DNA of 41,749 nt from JAWAAW01 sp038884575 (GCA_038884575.1 JAWABQ010000007.1:1-41749), one strand, 5' to 3'. Positions 25,256-32,700 are shown, counted from the stretch's first letter. Notes: generated by a model not told the origin, from the sequence alone. Numbers and translations: made by a program.

Positions 25256-25525
25256 GTGAAAAACAAGGAAATCTTCAGCGTTTTCTTCCGCGAGAAGCCA
25301 GCAATGATGCTCGTGGAGCTGAAGAATGCCAAATCAGAGGTTTACGCATCCTCGCTCGCAAAACAGATTGACTGCACTTATTCCCATGTTGTCAAAATCC
25401 TTCAGCAGATGGAGCGCGAGGGGCTTGTCAACTTTGACAAGCAGGGACGGCTCAAACTGCTCGCGCTTACAAAAAAAGGACAGGACGTTGCATCGCGCAT
25501 TGATGACGTAAGGGGCCTGCTGTAA
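25256..25525 (+). CDS. MarR-like winged-helix regulator (89 aa)
   Basis: A single winged-helix domain: recognition helix CTYSHVVKILQQMEREGLV and wing DKQGRLKLLALTKKGQ. It starts at GTG with a GGGGTGG Shine-Dalgarno eight bases before. The gene has two promoters and a palindrome upstream, so self-regulation is likely. It is followed with no spacer by a DUF5652 membrane protein. Confidence 0.85.
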   Translation: MKNKEIFSVFFREKPAMMLVELKNAKSEVYASSLAKQIDCTYSHVVKILQQMEREGLVNFDKQGRLKLLALTKKGQDVASRIDDVRGLL

Positions 25526-25732
25526 ATGGCTTTTCCGGTCCTTCCGCTTTCTCAAGGCATAATAGCACTGCTGATTCTTGCAGGGCTGTGGGAAGCTGTC
25601 TGGAAGGGAATTGCGATGTGGAAATCAGCAAGGAACAGCCAGCTCGCATGGTACGTGTGCATTCTCATCTTTAACACAGCCGGAATACTGCCGATAATAT
25701 ACCTGCTCTGCTTCCAGAAAAAAAGGAGATAA
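25526..25732 (+). CDS. DUF5652 two-helix membrane protein (68 aa)
   Basis: Two hydrophobic helices flank a WEAVWKGIAMWKSARNSQLAWYV segment (about 23-45), the signature of DUF5652, a family found mainly in DPANN archaea and CPR bacteria. The end is basic (FQKKRR). Role unknown. The ATG follows the winged-helix stop directly, so the regulator and the membrane protein are co-expressed. Confidence 0.82.
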   Translation: MAFPVLPLSQGIIALLILAGLWEAVWKGIAMWKSARNSQLAWYVCILIFNTAGILPIIYLLCFQKKRR

Positions 25733-25782
25733 TCCTGAAAAAAGTGAATCTTTTTATTTTGCCGGCATTAAGGCACATTCAC

Positions 25783-26115
25783 ATGCGTAAGGAACAATAC
25801 AAAAATTTCCGGGACATCGTTGCTGACTGGAGGCATTATTCTTCATCGTTGCAGACATGCCATCCTGAGTTCAGGGAAACTGCCAAGCACAAGCTCGAAT
25901 ACCTCACAGACCATCTGAAAACAATTTTCAAGCTCGCAACAGAACAGGAACTGCAGATTTTTGTGGGCTATTATGGAATTCTGTTTCCCGAATGGGATTA
26001 TACAGAACCAAGCCTTGAAGGAGACCAATTATGCAGGGCAATACGATCAGCAACAAGAAAATTTGACAAGATTGTACGCTCCCAACGCATTACTTGCATT
26101 GATGACATAGAATAA
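25783..26115 (+). CDS. Hypothetical helical protein (110 aa)
   Basis: Not recognised. It is soluble and helical, with aromatic-rich ends (YKNFRDIVADWRHY...FVGYYGILFPEWDY). The TATA-like TTTTTATT at 25751-25758 is about 27 bases before the ATG at 25783, which I prefer to the GTG at 25744. Convergent with the uS15 gene. Confidence 0.65.
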   Translation: MRKEQYKNFRDIVADWRHYSSSLQTCHPEFRETAKHKLEYLTDHLKTIFKLATEQELQIFVGYYGILFPEWDYTEPSLEGDQLCRAIRSATRKFDKIVRSQRITCIDDIE

Positions 26116-26134
26116 AAAAATAAAAAATTCAAAA

Positions 26135-26590
26135 TTATTCAGTATACATCTTGAGCTTTTCTGGCTGGTATTTCCAGTCAACTGCAAGGCGGCCTGTGCG
26201 CTTGTAATACTTGATTATCCTCCTAATTTTCGACTCTGTCAGGAGCAGGCCGCGGTGAGCAGCCTCGTCTTTTTTGTTTGCCTCAAGGTGCTTCCTTATC
26301 GCAATTGACTTCCTCATTAATGCGACAAGGTCATCAGGAAGCTCAGGAGCCAGCTTTTTCTCCGCAATGATTTCAGAGACAGACTTCTCTGTTATTGACT
26401 TGACATCAGGAACGCCGTAAGTGTCCCTCAGGACAAGCCCTATCTGCGAGCCTGTCTTGCCCTCCTTGGCGAGCTTCACAACAAGCATCTCAACCTCCTT
26501 TGGCTTGTACCTCAACCACGTCGGCTTTGCCGGCTTCAATGGCTTATGGGGTCCTGACTTCCCCTTCTTCCTTGAATGCATCTTAGCCAT
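26135..26590 (-). CDS. rps15: Ribosomal protein uS15 (archaeal S15)
   Basis: Small-subunit protein of 151 residues with the archaeal/eukaryotic N-terminal extension (MAKMHSRKKGKSG...KPTWLRY) and the uS15 core (HRGLLLTESKIRRIIKYYKRTGRL). A TATA-like CATAAGC near 26641-26647 (reverse) and a short leader with GGAGA precede the ATG. This archaeal form helps fix the domain of the organism. Confidence 0.97.
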   Translation of the reverse strand: MAKMHSRKKGKSGPHKPLKPAKPTWLRYKPKEVEMLVVKLAKEGKTGSQIGLVLRDTYGVPDVKSITEKSVSEIIAEKKLAPELPDDLVALMRKSIAIRKHLEANKKDEAAHRGLLLTESKIRRIIKYYKRTGRLAVDWKYQPEKLKMYTE

Positions 26591-26707
26591 CTTTCATGTC
26601 TCCATTCGAGGACTGAGAAATTGTCTTTCTCCAGCATGCAGAAGCTTATGACCGCTGCACCTCTCGAATAACAATGATTTCAAGAAGGGGCTTTATTAAG
26701 CTTATGG

Positions 26708-27424
26708 TCAGTCAGGCTCTTCCCTGCAGTACCCGCCAAAGACAGTCATTGACTCAACATGGATGCTTGCCGTGCCGTTAAGGATGGTATTTGATTCGTT
26801 AATCCTGACCCTTCGCGTGGTATCATTGTTCACCTTGAGGTCAAACATCGGACCCTCAAGCAGATTCTGAAGAGTAATGTCAAAGTCACCCACAGGCGTC
26901 ATGAACACTGTGCGAACACCCTCGTGCGCAACCCTGCACTTCTTCGCGCCGTAATAAACGCAGACTGTTGCAGAATATGTTGTAGGCGCGCATCGCTGGT
27001 CACTCTTGCAGTCGATGTGCTCGCAGCAGCCATTAGCAGGAATGCATTTGCCCTGCGGCTTGCAGTATTTTGCGCCCTTTGCACAAATACATGATTTGGA
27101 GCCAAAGTCCCATTCCTCATTATAGCCGCACAAAGGCTTGTCAGCGCAGACGCCGTTCGTGCAGACCTTTCCAGAAGGGCACTCGGCATTTGTGCAGCAC
27201 GAGCGCTCAGGAATGCACTTGTTTCCGCACTTCTTGAACCCGCCAGAGCACATGCAGACTCCTGCATCACAATAAGCATTCTCGCCACAAGTCACTGCTG
27301 AGCAATTGCTTGCAGGCTGGGGAACTGTGTTGTTCAACGGCTGCGCCTTTATTGTTGACTGCGAGCATGCAGCAAGGGCTACAAGAAAAACAAACAATGC
27401 TGCAACAACCACCCTATTCATCAT
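26708..27424 (-). CDS. Cys-rich secreted lipoprotein with EGF-like repeats
   Basis: The signal ends in a lipobox (LVALAAC, Cys about residue 20). Residues 40-150 hold about twenty cysteines in EGF-like or Dickkopf-like repeats (CGENAYCDAGVCMCSGG, CCTNAECPSGKVC, CCEHIDCKSDQRC). The last 80 residues are a beta-rich domain without repeats. I infer an extracellular disulfide-stabilised binding protein. TATA TTTAAAAA (reverse, 27446-27454) fits a leaderless start at 27424 or 27421. Confidence 0.85.
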   Translation of the reverse strand: MMNRVVVAALFVFLVALAACSQSTIKAQPLNNTVPQPASNCSAVTCGENAYCDAGVCMCSGGFKKCGNKCIPERSCCTNAECPSGKVCTNGVCADKPLCGYNEEWDFGSKSCICAKGAKYCKPQGKCIPANGCCEHIDCKSDQRCAPTTYSATVCVYYGAKKCRVAHEGVRTVFMTPVGDFDITLQNLLEGPMFDLKVNNDTTRRVRINESNTILNGTASIHVESMTVFGGYCREEPD

Positions 27425-27483
27425 GAAAATAACACGTGAATGGTGTTTTTAAAGGTTGTGAGAATTAAAAACAATAGCCTCGG

Positions 27484-27526
27484 GCGGATTCGAACCGCGC
27501 CATTTCGTGGCTGGGTTCAAATCCGC
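27484..27526 (-). repeat. tRNA-mimic hairpin downstream of tRNA-Gln(CTG)
   Basis: On the minus strand GCGGATTTGAACC pairs with GGTTCGAATCCGC (13 bp, one U-G), with an inner GCCA/TGGC helix and CGAAA loop. The 3' arm together with the following CCGAGGCT copies the T-arm and acceptor strand of the tRNA just upstream (24 of 25 bases, 27474-27498 versus 27538-27562). A T-run follows. A matching element lies at 30555-30596. Confidence 0.7.
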
Positions 27527-27538
27527 TGAGCTGATAAA

Positions 27539-27611
27539 TAGCCCCGGGCGGATTCGAACCGCCGTCAACAGGGCCAGAGCCTGTTATCCTTGGCCGCTAG
27601 ACGACGGGGCT
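27539..27611 (-). tRNA. tRNA-Gln (anticodon CTG)
   Basis: The acceptor stem AGCCCCG/CGGGGCT with discriminator A, the D-arm GTCTAGCGGCC, anticodon stem ACAGG/CCTGT with loop CTCTGGC (anticodon CTG) and T-arm GGCGGTTCGAATCCGCC all fold. CCA is not encoded. TATA ATATTTAAAA (reverse, near 27641-27648) is upstream. Nearly identical to the second tRNA-Gln at 30609. Confidence 0.95.
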
Positions 27612-27654
27612 GTTATGTGTCAGAATGTGAGTTGAACCCTTTTAAATATTGCGC

Positions 27655-28107
27655 TTAAATAAAGAAAGGCGCGAGCTTTATTGCAGCCCATGCAACAACC
27701 GCGCCAAGGACCAATCCGCCAATGACATCAGACGCATAATGCCGTTTCAGCCTTATCCTTGTGTAAGCAACAGCAAGGACAGCGATTACAAGCAGGACTC
27801 TTATCGTGTTCTGCGGAAACACAAGGGCAAGGATAATTGCAAGCGCTGTAGCCCGTGCGCTGTGCATGCTCGGAAAAGAGCCAGCATCAATCTTTGTGAA
27901 AAAGCCAGAATATTTCTGTTTGTCAGGCCGCTTCCTGAAAAACAAGGTGCGGACTGCTGCAATAACAGCATACAAAAGCACAAGTGCAATTATGAGCTGG
28001 ACACCGGCCTTAACATTCCCCAAGAGGAAGAAAATAACAGCAACAACAACATAGACAGCAATCCCGCCCATTGCTGTCGTGTCACGCATCACTTCGTCCA
28101 ATGGCAA
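27655..28107 (-). CDS. PAP2-family membrane phosphatase
   Basis: A six-helix membrane enzyme with the three acid-phosphatase motifs: RTLFFRKRP, PSMHS and TRIRLKRHYASD, where the two histidines and the arginines form the active site. It probably acts on undecaprenyl-like or other lipid phosphates on the outer face. The start is a TTG at 28107 with AAAGGTGA ten bases before; ATG at 28089 is the alternative. Overlap distance suggests an operon with the winged-helix gene. Confidence 0.88.
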   Translation of the reverse strand: MPLDEVMRDTTAMGGIAVYVVVAVIFFLLGNVKAGVQLIIALVLLYAVIAAVRTLFFRKRPDKQKYSGFFTKIDAGSFPSMHSARATALAIILALVFPQNTIRVLLVIAVLAVAYTRIRLKRHYASDVIGGLVLGAVVAWAAIKLAPFFI

Positions 28108-28109
28108 AT

Positions 28110-28478
28110 TCAGTCACCTTTCAAGATTGTCTGGGCTTTTGTCGTGTAGTTGAGCACGTGGTCGCTTGCCAGCACCCCCCTAACATTGATGTATGGCGCA
28201 AGGTCTGCCTTGACGCGCTCAAAAACCTTCTGACCCTTTTCTGTCAGGGCAAGATTCTTGTTGTCATACGAGATGAGCTTTAGTTGTTCAAGCGCCTCAA
28301 GATTCTTGTAAAGAGCGCGCTCCTTCTTGGCAGTTATGTTCGCCTTCCTGGCAAGCTCAATGAAAGCAACCTTGTTCATCGAAACAGCCATCGGTTTCCC
28401 AGCAAAGCGCTTTGAGCACTCCTCATAGCAAGTGCCAAGAGCAAACAGGATGTACGCCTGCACCCGAGTAACCCGCAT
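28110..28478 (-). CDS. Winged-helix protein (122 aa)
   Basis: Contains a winged-helix domain (FIELARKANITAKKERALYKNLEALEQLKLISYDNKNLALTEKGQKV), preceded by a Cys-bearing helix (LGTCYEEC). Its role is unknown; it may control the PAP2 gene, which starts 2 bases after its stop. The ATG at 28478 is the first in frame. Confidence 0.78.
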   Translation of the reverse strand: MRVTRVQAYILFALGTCYEECSKRFAGKPMAVSMNKVAFIELARKANITAKKERALYKNLEALEQLKLISYDNKNLALTEKGQKVFERVKADLAPYINVRGVLASDHVLNYTTKAQTILKGD

Positions 28479-28594
28479 AAGCAGGAGTTAGCAGAACAGA
28501 GGTTATAAAGATTTCGACATGAAGCATTCTGCACTGCAAATCTTTAAGAATACCTGCCATCTGAATATTTTAAAATTTAAACGGAGGGGGAGCC

Positions 28595-29752
28595 ATGGGA
28601 GCAACACTTTATTCTTCAACGCCATTATTGAGGGCTGCAGAAATGAGGTCGCTGAACGGCCATCCTGCAGCAGTCGGCGCATACAATGTCAACTTCAGGG
28701 CCCAGGCAGACGGAATCCTGCTCGGGCTTTATGACGCAGAAGCACCAGGAATAATCCAGGCAAGCAAGGGCGCATGCAAGTTCAACAACGGGCCTGACAA
28801 GGTTGCAGAAATGCTTTTGCAGTCAATGAAATATCTTAATTTTAGCGGCTACGCCTCTTTGCACCTTGACCACGGAAATGAGAAAGCGGCAAAGGAATGC
28901 ATTGAGAAAGGCTTCAGCTCAGTGATGTATGACGGCTCTGAGCACCACCCCCTGGAGAACATGGTCAAAACAAGGGAGATTGTCAAACTCGCGCACCCGA
29001 AAATCAGCGTTGAGGCAGAGTTTGGCCAGCTCGCAGGTGTTGAAGAGGACATCAGCCACGAAAAAACAACATATGCAGACCCAAGGCTTGTCCCTGGCTT
29101 CCTGATTTTGACAGAAGCAGACATTCTTGCAGTCGCATACGGCACATCACACGGCGCTTTCAAGGGAAAAACAGACATGGTTAATTTGCAGATCGTTGGG
29201 GACTCATATCACAACATGAGGCTTTCCCAACTAAATGAAAAACATTACTTGTGCAGCCATGGCTCGTCAACAGTGCCTTCAAGCGTTGTGGCAACAATAA
29301 ACCAGTATGGTGGAAAGCTAAAGGACACAAGCGGAATGCCAGAAGCAATACTCAGGCAGGCAATAAGGCTTGGAATCAGGAAAATCAACATAGACACTGA
29401 CTTAAGGCTGCTGATGACAGGCTATGCCAGGCGCTGGATAAGCGAAAACCCGAAAAGGGCAGATGAGTCAGGGCTTGTCAGCCGCATCAAGCAAAGGTTA
29501 TGGTCAGAAATGCCTGTGAAATGCGTTGACGAAAAAGAAAGGAAAGGGGAAGCATTGTCAGACCCGCGGGACTGGCTGATGCTGATAAGGGACGAAAACC
29601 CAGAAGCACTCAGCGCGCCCTGCGAGGAAACACATGACGACGCATACATTGAGTTAATGCAAGGAATAAGGGATGTTGTCAGGAAGCATGTTGCATACCT
29701 GTCAAGCGACGTGTTCGGCGGAAAAGGGCTTGCAAACGAAGTAAAGCTTTAA
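28595..29752 (+). CDS. fba: Class II fructose-bisphosphate aldolase-like protein
   Basis: A zinc-dependent aldolase. Zinc-site histidines lie in HLDHG, GTSHG and CSHG, and the conserved SVEAEFGQLAGVEED and KINIDTDLR segments are present; 385 residues is slightly long. The enzyme splits or forms fructose-1,6-bisphosphate. Most archaea use class I or FBPA/P enzymes, so a class II gene here suggests transfer from bacteria. GGAGGGGG six bases before the ATG is a strong Shine-Dalgarno, also less usual in this window. Confidence 0.92.
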   Translation: MGATLYSSTPLLRAAEMRSLNGHPAAVGAYNVNFRAQADGILLGLYDAEAPGIIQASKGACKFNNGPDKVAEMLLQSMKYLNFSGYASLHLDHGNEKAAKECIEKGFSSVMYDGSEHHPLENMVKTREIVKLAHPKISVEAEFGQLAGVEEDISHEKTTYADPRLVPGFLILTEADILAVAYGTSHGAFKGKTDMVNLQIVGDSYHNMRLSQLNEKHYLCSHGSSTVPSSVVATINQYGGKLKDTSGMPEAILRQAIRLGIRKINIDTDLRLLMTGYARRWISENPKRADESGLVSRIKQRLWSEMPVKCVDEKERKGEALSDPRDWLMLIRDENPEALSAPCEETHDDAYIELMQGIRDVVRKHVAYLSSDVFGGKGLANEVKL

Positions 29753-29788
29753 TAAGCACAGCAGTTTATTGCGGCTGAGGTTAGCATT

Positions 29789-30112
29789 ATGAAAGCGTAC
29801 ATCATGGTTTTGGTTTTGGCACTGCTGATTCTGGCAGGATGCGGTGGAGAAAGCGTCTGCCAGAAAAAGGGGACAAAACTCGCAATGAAAACATCAGATG
29901 CGCTTCAAATCGCGCAGAACAGCGCCTGCGTTGCTGAAGGCACAGTAAAAGAAGGAAACATGTGCAACGACTTCACAGGCACAGTCTGGTTTGAATTCGA
30001 GCCGAAAGAGCCAAAGGAAGGATGCAACCCAGCATGCGTCGTAAACATTGAGTCACGCGAGGCAGAAATCAACTGGAGATGCACAGGGCTTATGGTTCCA
30101 AAGGAAAAATAA
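29789..30112 (+). CDS. Small lipoprotein (107 aa)
   Basis: A short signal peptide ends in the lipobox LILAGC (Cys18). The mature part has six more cysteines (CQKKG, SACVAEG, MCNDF, GCNPACVV, RCTG) and a beta-rich centre (TGTVWFEFEP). Probably a disulfide-linked extracellular protein with no known family. The GAGGT upstream is a Shine-Dalgarno. Convergent with the cupin gene. Confidence 0.8.
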   Translation: MKAYIMVLVLALLILAGCGGESVCQKKGTKLAMKTSDALQIAQNSACVAEGTVKEGNMCNDFTGTVWFEFEPKEPKEGCNPACVVNIESREAEINWRCTGLMVPKEK

Positions 30113-30131
30113 AAAAATATTTTTTTCTTTT

Positions 30132-30521
30132 TTATTTGTGCTCTTCTGCCTCTGCCTTGTCAGCTTCTGCCTTTGTCTTGTGTATTGTGCCGTCAGGATG
30201 GTTTGGAGGCGAATAAATCGTGTAAAGCTTCAGCTTTGCTGTCTTTGAGGCATTTATTACATTGTGGTACGTTCCTGCTGGCACGATTACTGCATCGCCG
30301 TCTTTTGCAGTGTGCTTTTCAGTGTTGTTGAAGACAAACAATGCTTCACCTTCCTCAATCCTGAAGAACTGGTCAACATTATTGTGCACCTCATTGCCGA
30401 TTTCCTCTCCTGGCTGCAAACACATAACAACCAACTGCGCGTGCTTTCCTGTGAACAAAACCTTCCTGAAAAATTCATTCTCAACAGTCTGTTTTTCGAT
30501 TGGTCCCACATATCCTGTCAT
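30132..30521 (-). CDS. Cupin-domain protein
   Basis: One cupin barrel of 129 residues: the first motif GNEVHNNVDQFFRIEEGEALFVF supplies metal-binding His and Gln, the second is PAGTYHNV; the C-terminal PPNHPDGTIHKT segment is conserved in this subgroup. Substrate unknown. A Shine-Dalgarno (AGAGGTGA) precedes the ATG but no TATA box lies at a suitable distance; the nearest promoter is that of the upstream tRNA-Gln. Confidence 0.9.
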   Translation of the reverse strand: MTGYVGPIEKQTVENEFFRKVLFTGKHAQLVVMCLQPGEEIGNEVHNNVDQFFRIEEGEALFVFNNTEKHTAKDGDAVIVPAGTYHNVINASKTAKLKLYTIYSPPNHPDGTIHKTKAEADKAEAEEHK

Positions 30522-30554
30522 TTTTTCACCTCTATGAAACTAATATAGCCCCGG

Positions 30555-30596
30555 GCGGATTCGAACCGCGCCAATCGTGGCTGGGTTCAAATCCGC
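30555..30596 (-). repeat. tRNA-mimic hairpin downstream of tRNA-Gln(TTG)
   Basis: Second copy of the element at 27484-27526, with the same 13-bp arms but a CGAT loop. The 25 bases 30545-30569 repeat the 3' part of the tRNA gene (30608-30632) exactly, like an attachment-site duplication. It lies between the tRNA and the cupin ribosome-binding site. Confidence 0.7.
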
Positions 30597-30608
30597 TGAG
30601 CTGATAAA

Positions 30609-30681
30609 TAGCCCCGGGCGGATTCGAACCGCCGTCAACAGGGCCAAAGCCTGTTATCCTTGACCACTAGACGACGGGGCT
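30609..30681 (-). tRNA. tRNA-Gln (anticodon TTG)
   Basis: Same fold as the first tRNA-Gln, with anticodon loop CTTTGGC, thus TTG, and a few D-arm changes. The acceptor pairs AGCCCCG/CGGGGCT. A TATA-like CTTTTTATAC (reverse, 30706-30713) lies 27 bases upstream. The pair supplies both Gln isoacceptors. Confidence 0.95.
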
Positions 30682-30724
30682 GTATTCTATTGGACAGAAG
30701 TTGCGTATAAAAAGCTTTACCTGC

Positions 30725-31087
30725 TTATTTGACATATTCCACGTTTGGCAAACCCTTGAACTGCTGGTCACCTGTCAGAAAACGGATGTTGTTCTTCAAT
30801 GCATAAGCATAGCCAATTGCATCAGCATTTGAAATATCGCGCTTTTTGTGGTTCTTCCTGAACAGCATTGCATTTCTTATTACCTCATCATCAATTTCAA
30901 CAACGTGGACAATTGATTTGCGCAGAATATCCGCAAATTCTTCTCCATGCTCATTCAAAGCCCACCATGTCAGTTCAATCTTGTTCAGTATTGTCGTGAT
31001 CAGCGGGAATTCGCCATATTTCAGATACACAGGATTTCTCTTTAGAAGCTCAATCACCGCATAAGTGTCAAAAAAATAATTCACCAT
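30725..31087 (-). CDS. PIN-domain toxin (VapC-like)
   Basis: A 120-residue PIN ribonuclease. Conserved acidic residues are D at FFDTYAV (residue 7), E in ILNKIELTW, D in SNADAIGYAYA and D in FLTGDQQF. Members cleave tRNA or rRNA when not bound by their antitoxin. The start overlaps the antitoxin stop by 7 bases. Confidence 0.9.
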   Translation of the reverse strand: MVNYFFDTYAVIELLKRNPVYLKYGEFPLITTILNKIELTWWALNEHGEEFADILRKSIVHVVEIDDEVIRNAMLFRKNHKKRDISNADAIGYAYALKNNIRFLTGDQQFKGLPNVEYVK

Positions 31088-31296
31088 CCCTTCCTCAACT
31101 CATCCTTTATCTTCTGTGTGGACTCCTTTGTAGTGATTGGTCCAAGGTTCCAGATGTCCCTTGCGAGCGGAATTTTCTTTACAACTATGCGTATGCGCTC
31201 ATCAGGGGTTATGTGCTCCTGTTCCACGATTTCCTTGGGTAAGACTACCCCTATTGAGCCGCCCCACTTCTTTGCAATGCATTCAATTTCAGTCAT
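31081..31296 (-). CDS. AbrB/MazE-type antitoxin (VapB-like)
   Basis: A 71-residue antitoxin; the N-terminal swapped-hairpin DNA-binding domain reads AKKWGGSIGVVLPKEIVEQ...ERIRIVVKK, and the C-terminal tail should bind the PIN toxin. The ATG is about 27 bases from a TATATATA box that lies inside an inverted repeat, fitting self-repression of a leaderless mRNA. Confidence 0.88.
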   Translation of the reverse strand: MTEIECIAKKWGGSIGVVLPKEIVEQEHITPDERIRIVVKKIPLARDIWNLGPITTKESTQKIKDELRKGW

Positions 31297-31307
31297 GTTA
31301 TACGCTA

Positions 31308-31335
31308 GTTAGATTAAGTTATATATAAATCTAAC
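31308..31335. promoter_or_regulatory. Operator/TATA of the toxin-antitoxin module
   Basis: GTTAGATT and AATCTAAC form an 8-bp perfect inverted repeat with a 12-base centre that includes the TATATATA box. It overlaps the stop of dphB. Binding by the AbrB-type antitoxin would hide the TATA box. Confidence 0.65.
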
Positions 31336-32092
31336 GAAATTTACTCAGAAACTCCTCTTCCATGAAATGGAGCTTTGCCGGCACAACAAGGCAGTGCACT
31401 GGCCTGCCAAAATCAATTTTGAGAAGGTCTTTGGCTGTGCCTGCCTTGATGAGCTGGTCTTTTGCTCCAACGCGTGCGCAGCCAATGCACAAAGTATCCC
31501 TCGTGAAGACTTTCCTGTTAAGCTTGAGTTCAATCTTCAGGAGGTAATCAATCGCGTCATTTATTGTCATGAACTTGTTCTCCTCTGGCTTCAAGTCGAG
31601 CAAAAGAAGAGTGTGAGCGCCAATTTTCTGGTTTTCCTCAATGGCAAGGTAAGGAGTTTCAGGCATGTATTCTTTTGTCGGGAAAGGAATGCTTGTTGTC
31701 TTGCCAAACTTGTAAACCTGCAGTCCTGTTGCCCCAATTGCTGAAATGATGCTTGCGTTATGGATAATTTTTACAGTGATGCCTTCTTTTTTTGCCCTCT
31801 GCAACAGGTCAATGTGTGTTGTTGCAACAAGAGGGTCGCCGATTACTAAGAGGGCGCAGTCAGCGTCTTTGGCTGCCTGAAGGATTGTGGCTTCGGCTTT
31901 CTTTTCTACAACCTCGCGGTTGGCTGTTTCTATGGTTTTGCCAATAACCTTTTCCAATTCCTTGACATCGCAGTTCAGCACAGAGGTGTAGTTTTCAAAG
32001 TAAACCTTGTCTGCCTGTTTGAGCAGTTCAAGCCCTTTCAAAGTGATGTCATCTGCATCACCCAAGCCAATCCCAATAAGGAATAATGCCAT
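31331..32092 (-). CDS. dphB: Diphthine synthase
   Basis: SAM-dependent methyltransferase of diphthamide synthesis on elongation factor 2. A tetrapyrrole-methylase fold with LIGIGLGDADDITLKGLE, FENYTS, VIGDPLVATTH and the HNASIISAIGATGLQVYKFG segment; 253 residues is normal. The TATA TTTTTAAA (reverse, near 32113-32120) gives a leaderless start. A truncated dph2, the first enzyme of this pathway, is at 40576. Confidence 0.95.
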   Translation of the reverse strand: MALFLIGIGLGDADDITLKGLELLKQADKVYFENYTSVLNCDVKELEKVIGKTIETANREVVEKKAEATILQAAKDADCALLVIGDPLVATTHIDLLQRAKKEGITVKIIHNASIISAIGATGLQVYKFGKTTSIPFPTKEYMPETPYLAIEENQKIGAHTLLLLDLKPEENKFMTINDAIDYLLKIELKLNRKVFTRDTLCIGCARVGAKDQLIKAGTAKDLLKIDFGRPVHCLVVPAKLHFMEEEFLSKFR

Positions 32093-32130
32093 GAGAATAT
32101 CCTATAGAATGGCGTTTAAAAACCTGCTTA

Positions 32131-32565
32131 TTATTTCTTTGCAAGCCCGTTGTGCGTCAGGGCTTTCTTCTCCCACACGCCAAGCCAGAGCACAAGCACA
32201 ACAATCAGCGTCGTTGCTGATGCGAACACATACTCCCCAATGCCTACCATCAGGCCGATTGCGCCGGCAACCCAGACGCTTGCTGCTGTGGTGAGGCCGT
32301 GAATTGTGTCCTTGAGCTGGAATATGACCCCGCCGCCAATGAAGCCAAGGCCGACAACAATCTGGGCTGCAATGCGCGAAACATCAGCATTAGGCGCCGA
32401 GAATTCCAGCGAGGCAAGGGTGTAAAGCGCTGCCCCGACTGTAACAAGCGCTATTGTCCTGAGCCCTGCAGGAGACTTGTGGAGTTCGCGCTCAAAGCCA
32501 ATAATCGCGCCAAGCGCAAGCGCCACAACCAGCCTTGTCAAGCCGACATCAAGCGGAATAGCCAT
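32131..32565 (-). CDS. MgtC/SapB-family membrane protein
   Basis: Five hydrophobic helices with the MgtC core: ALGAIIGFERELHKSPAGLRTIALVTVGAALYT and GLGFIGGGVIFQ...HGLTTAASVWVAGAIG. In bacteria the family affects magnesium stress and membrane energetics. At 144 residues it lacks a C-terminal soluble domain. The gene is preceded by GAGGT and, further upstream, by a terminator-like hairpin, so expression may be controlled by attenuation. Confidence 0.9.
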   Translation of the reverse strand: MAIPLDVGLTRLVVALALGAIIGFERELHKSPAGLRTIALVTVGAALYTLASLEFSAPNADVSRIAAQIVVGLGFIGGGVIFQLKDTIHGLTTAASVWVAGAIGLMVGIGEYVFASATTLIVVLVLWLGVWEKKALTHNGLAKK

Positions 32566-32583
32566 GGATTACCTCAGTACATG

Positions 32584-32616
32584 GTAAAAATAAAGAACCC
32601 CTCCTTCGCGGAGGGG
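32584..32616 (-). terminator. Intrinsic terminator-like hairpin between ftsZ and mgtC-like gene
   Basis: On the minus strand CCCCTCC/GGAGGGG (32598-32604 / 32610-32616; loop GCGAA) is followed by TTCTTTATTTTT. This is the bacterial type of intrinsic terminator and lies 20-50 bases before the MgtC-like start. Confidence 0.6.
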
Positions 32617-32623
32617 CCGGGTT

Positions 32624-32665
32624 TTTGCCTTCATATACGATGGGGGTGGTATGAATGAAGGCAAA
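32624..32665. repeat. Long inverted repeat after ftsZ
   Basis: TTTGCCTTCAT (32624-32634) and ATGAAGGCAAA (32655-32665) pair for 11 bp, and inner ATAC/GTAT extends it, with a two-base bulge. The G-rich loop (GGGGGTGG) could also pair with ACCACC at 32672-32677, which would compete with the stem. Confidence 0.6.
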
Positions 32666-32700
32666 GAATGTACACCACCAAAGACCAAAGGGGGTGACCA

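Noticed and set aside
27514..27530. GGTTCAAATCC on the plus strand as the T-arm of another tRNA
   Set aside because: The flanks do not form a 5-bp T-stem and no acceptor or anticodon arm exists; it is the inverted arm of the hairpin element.
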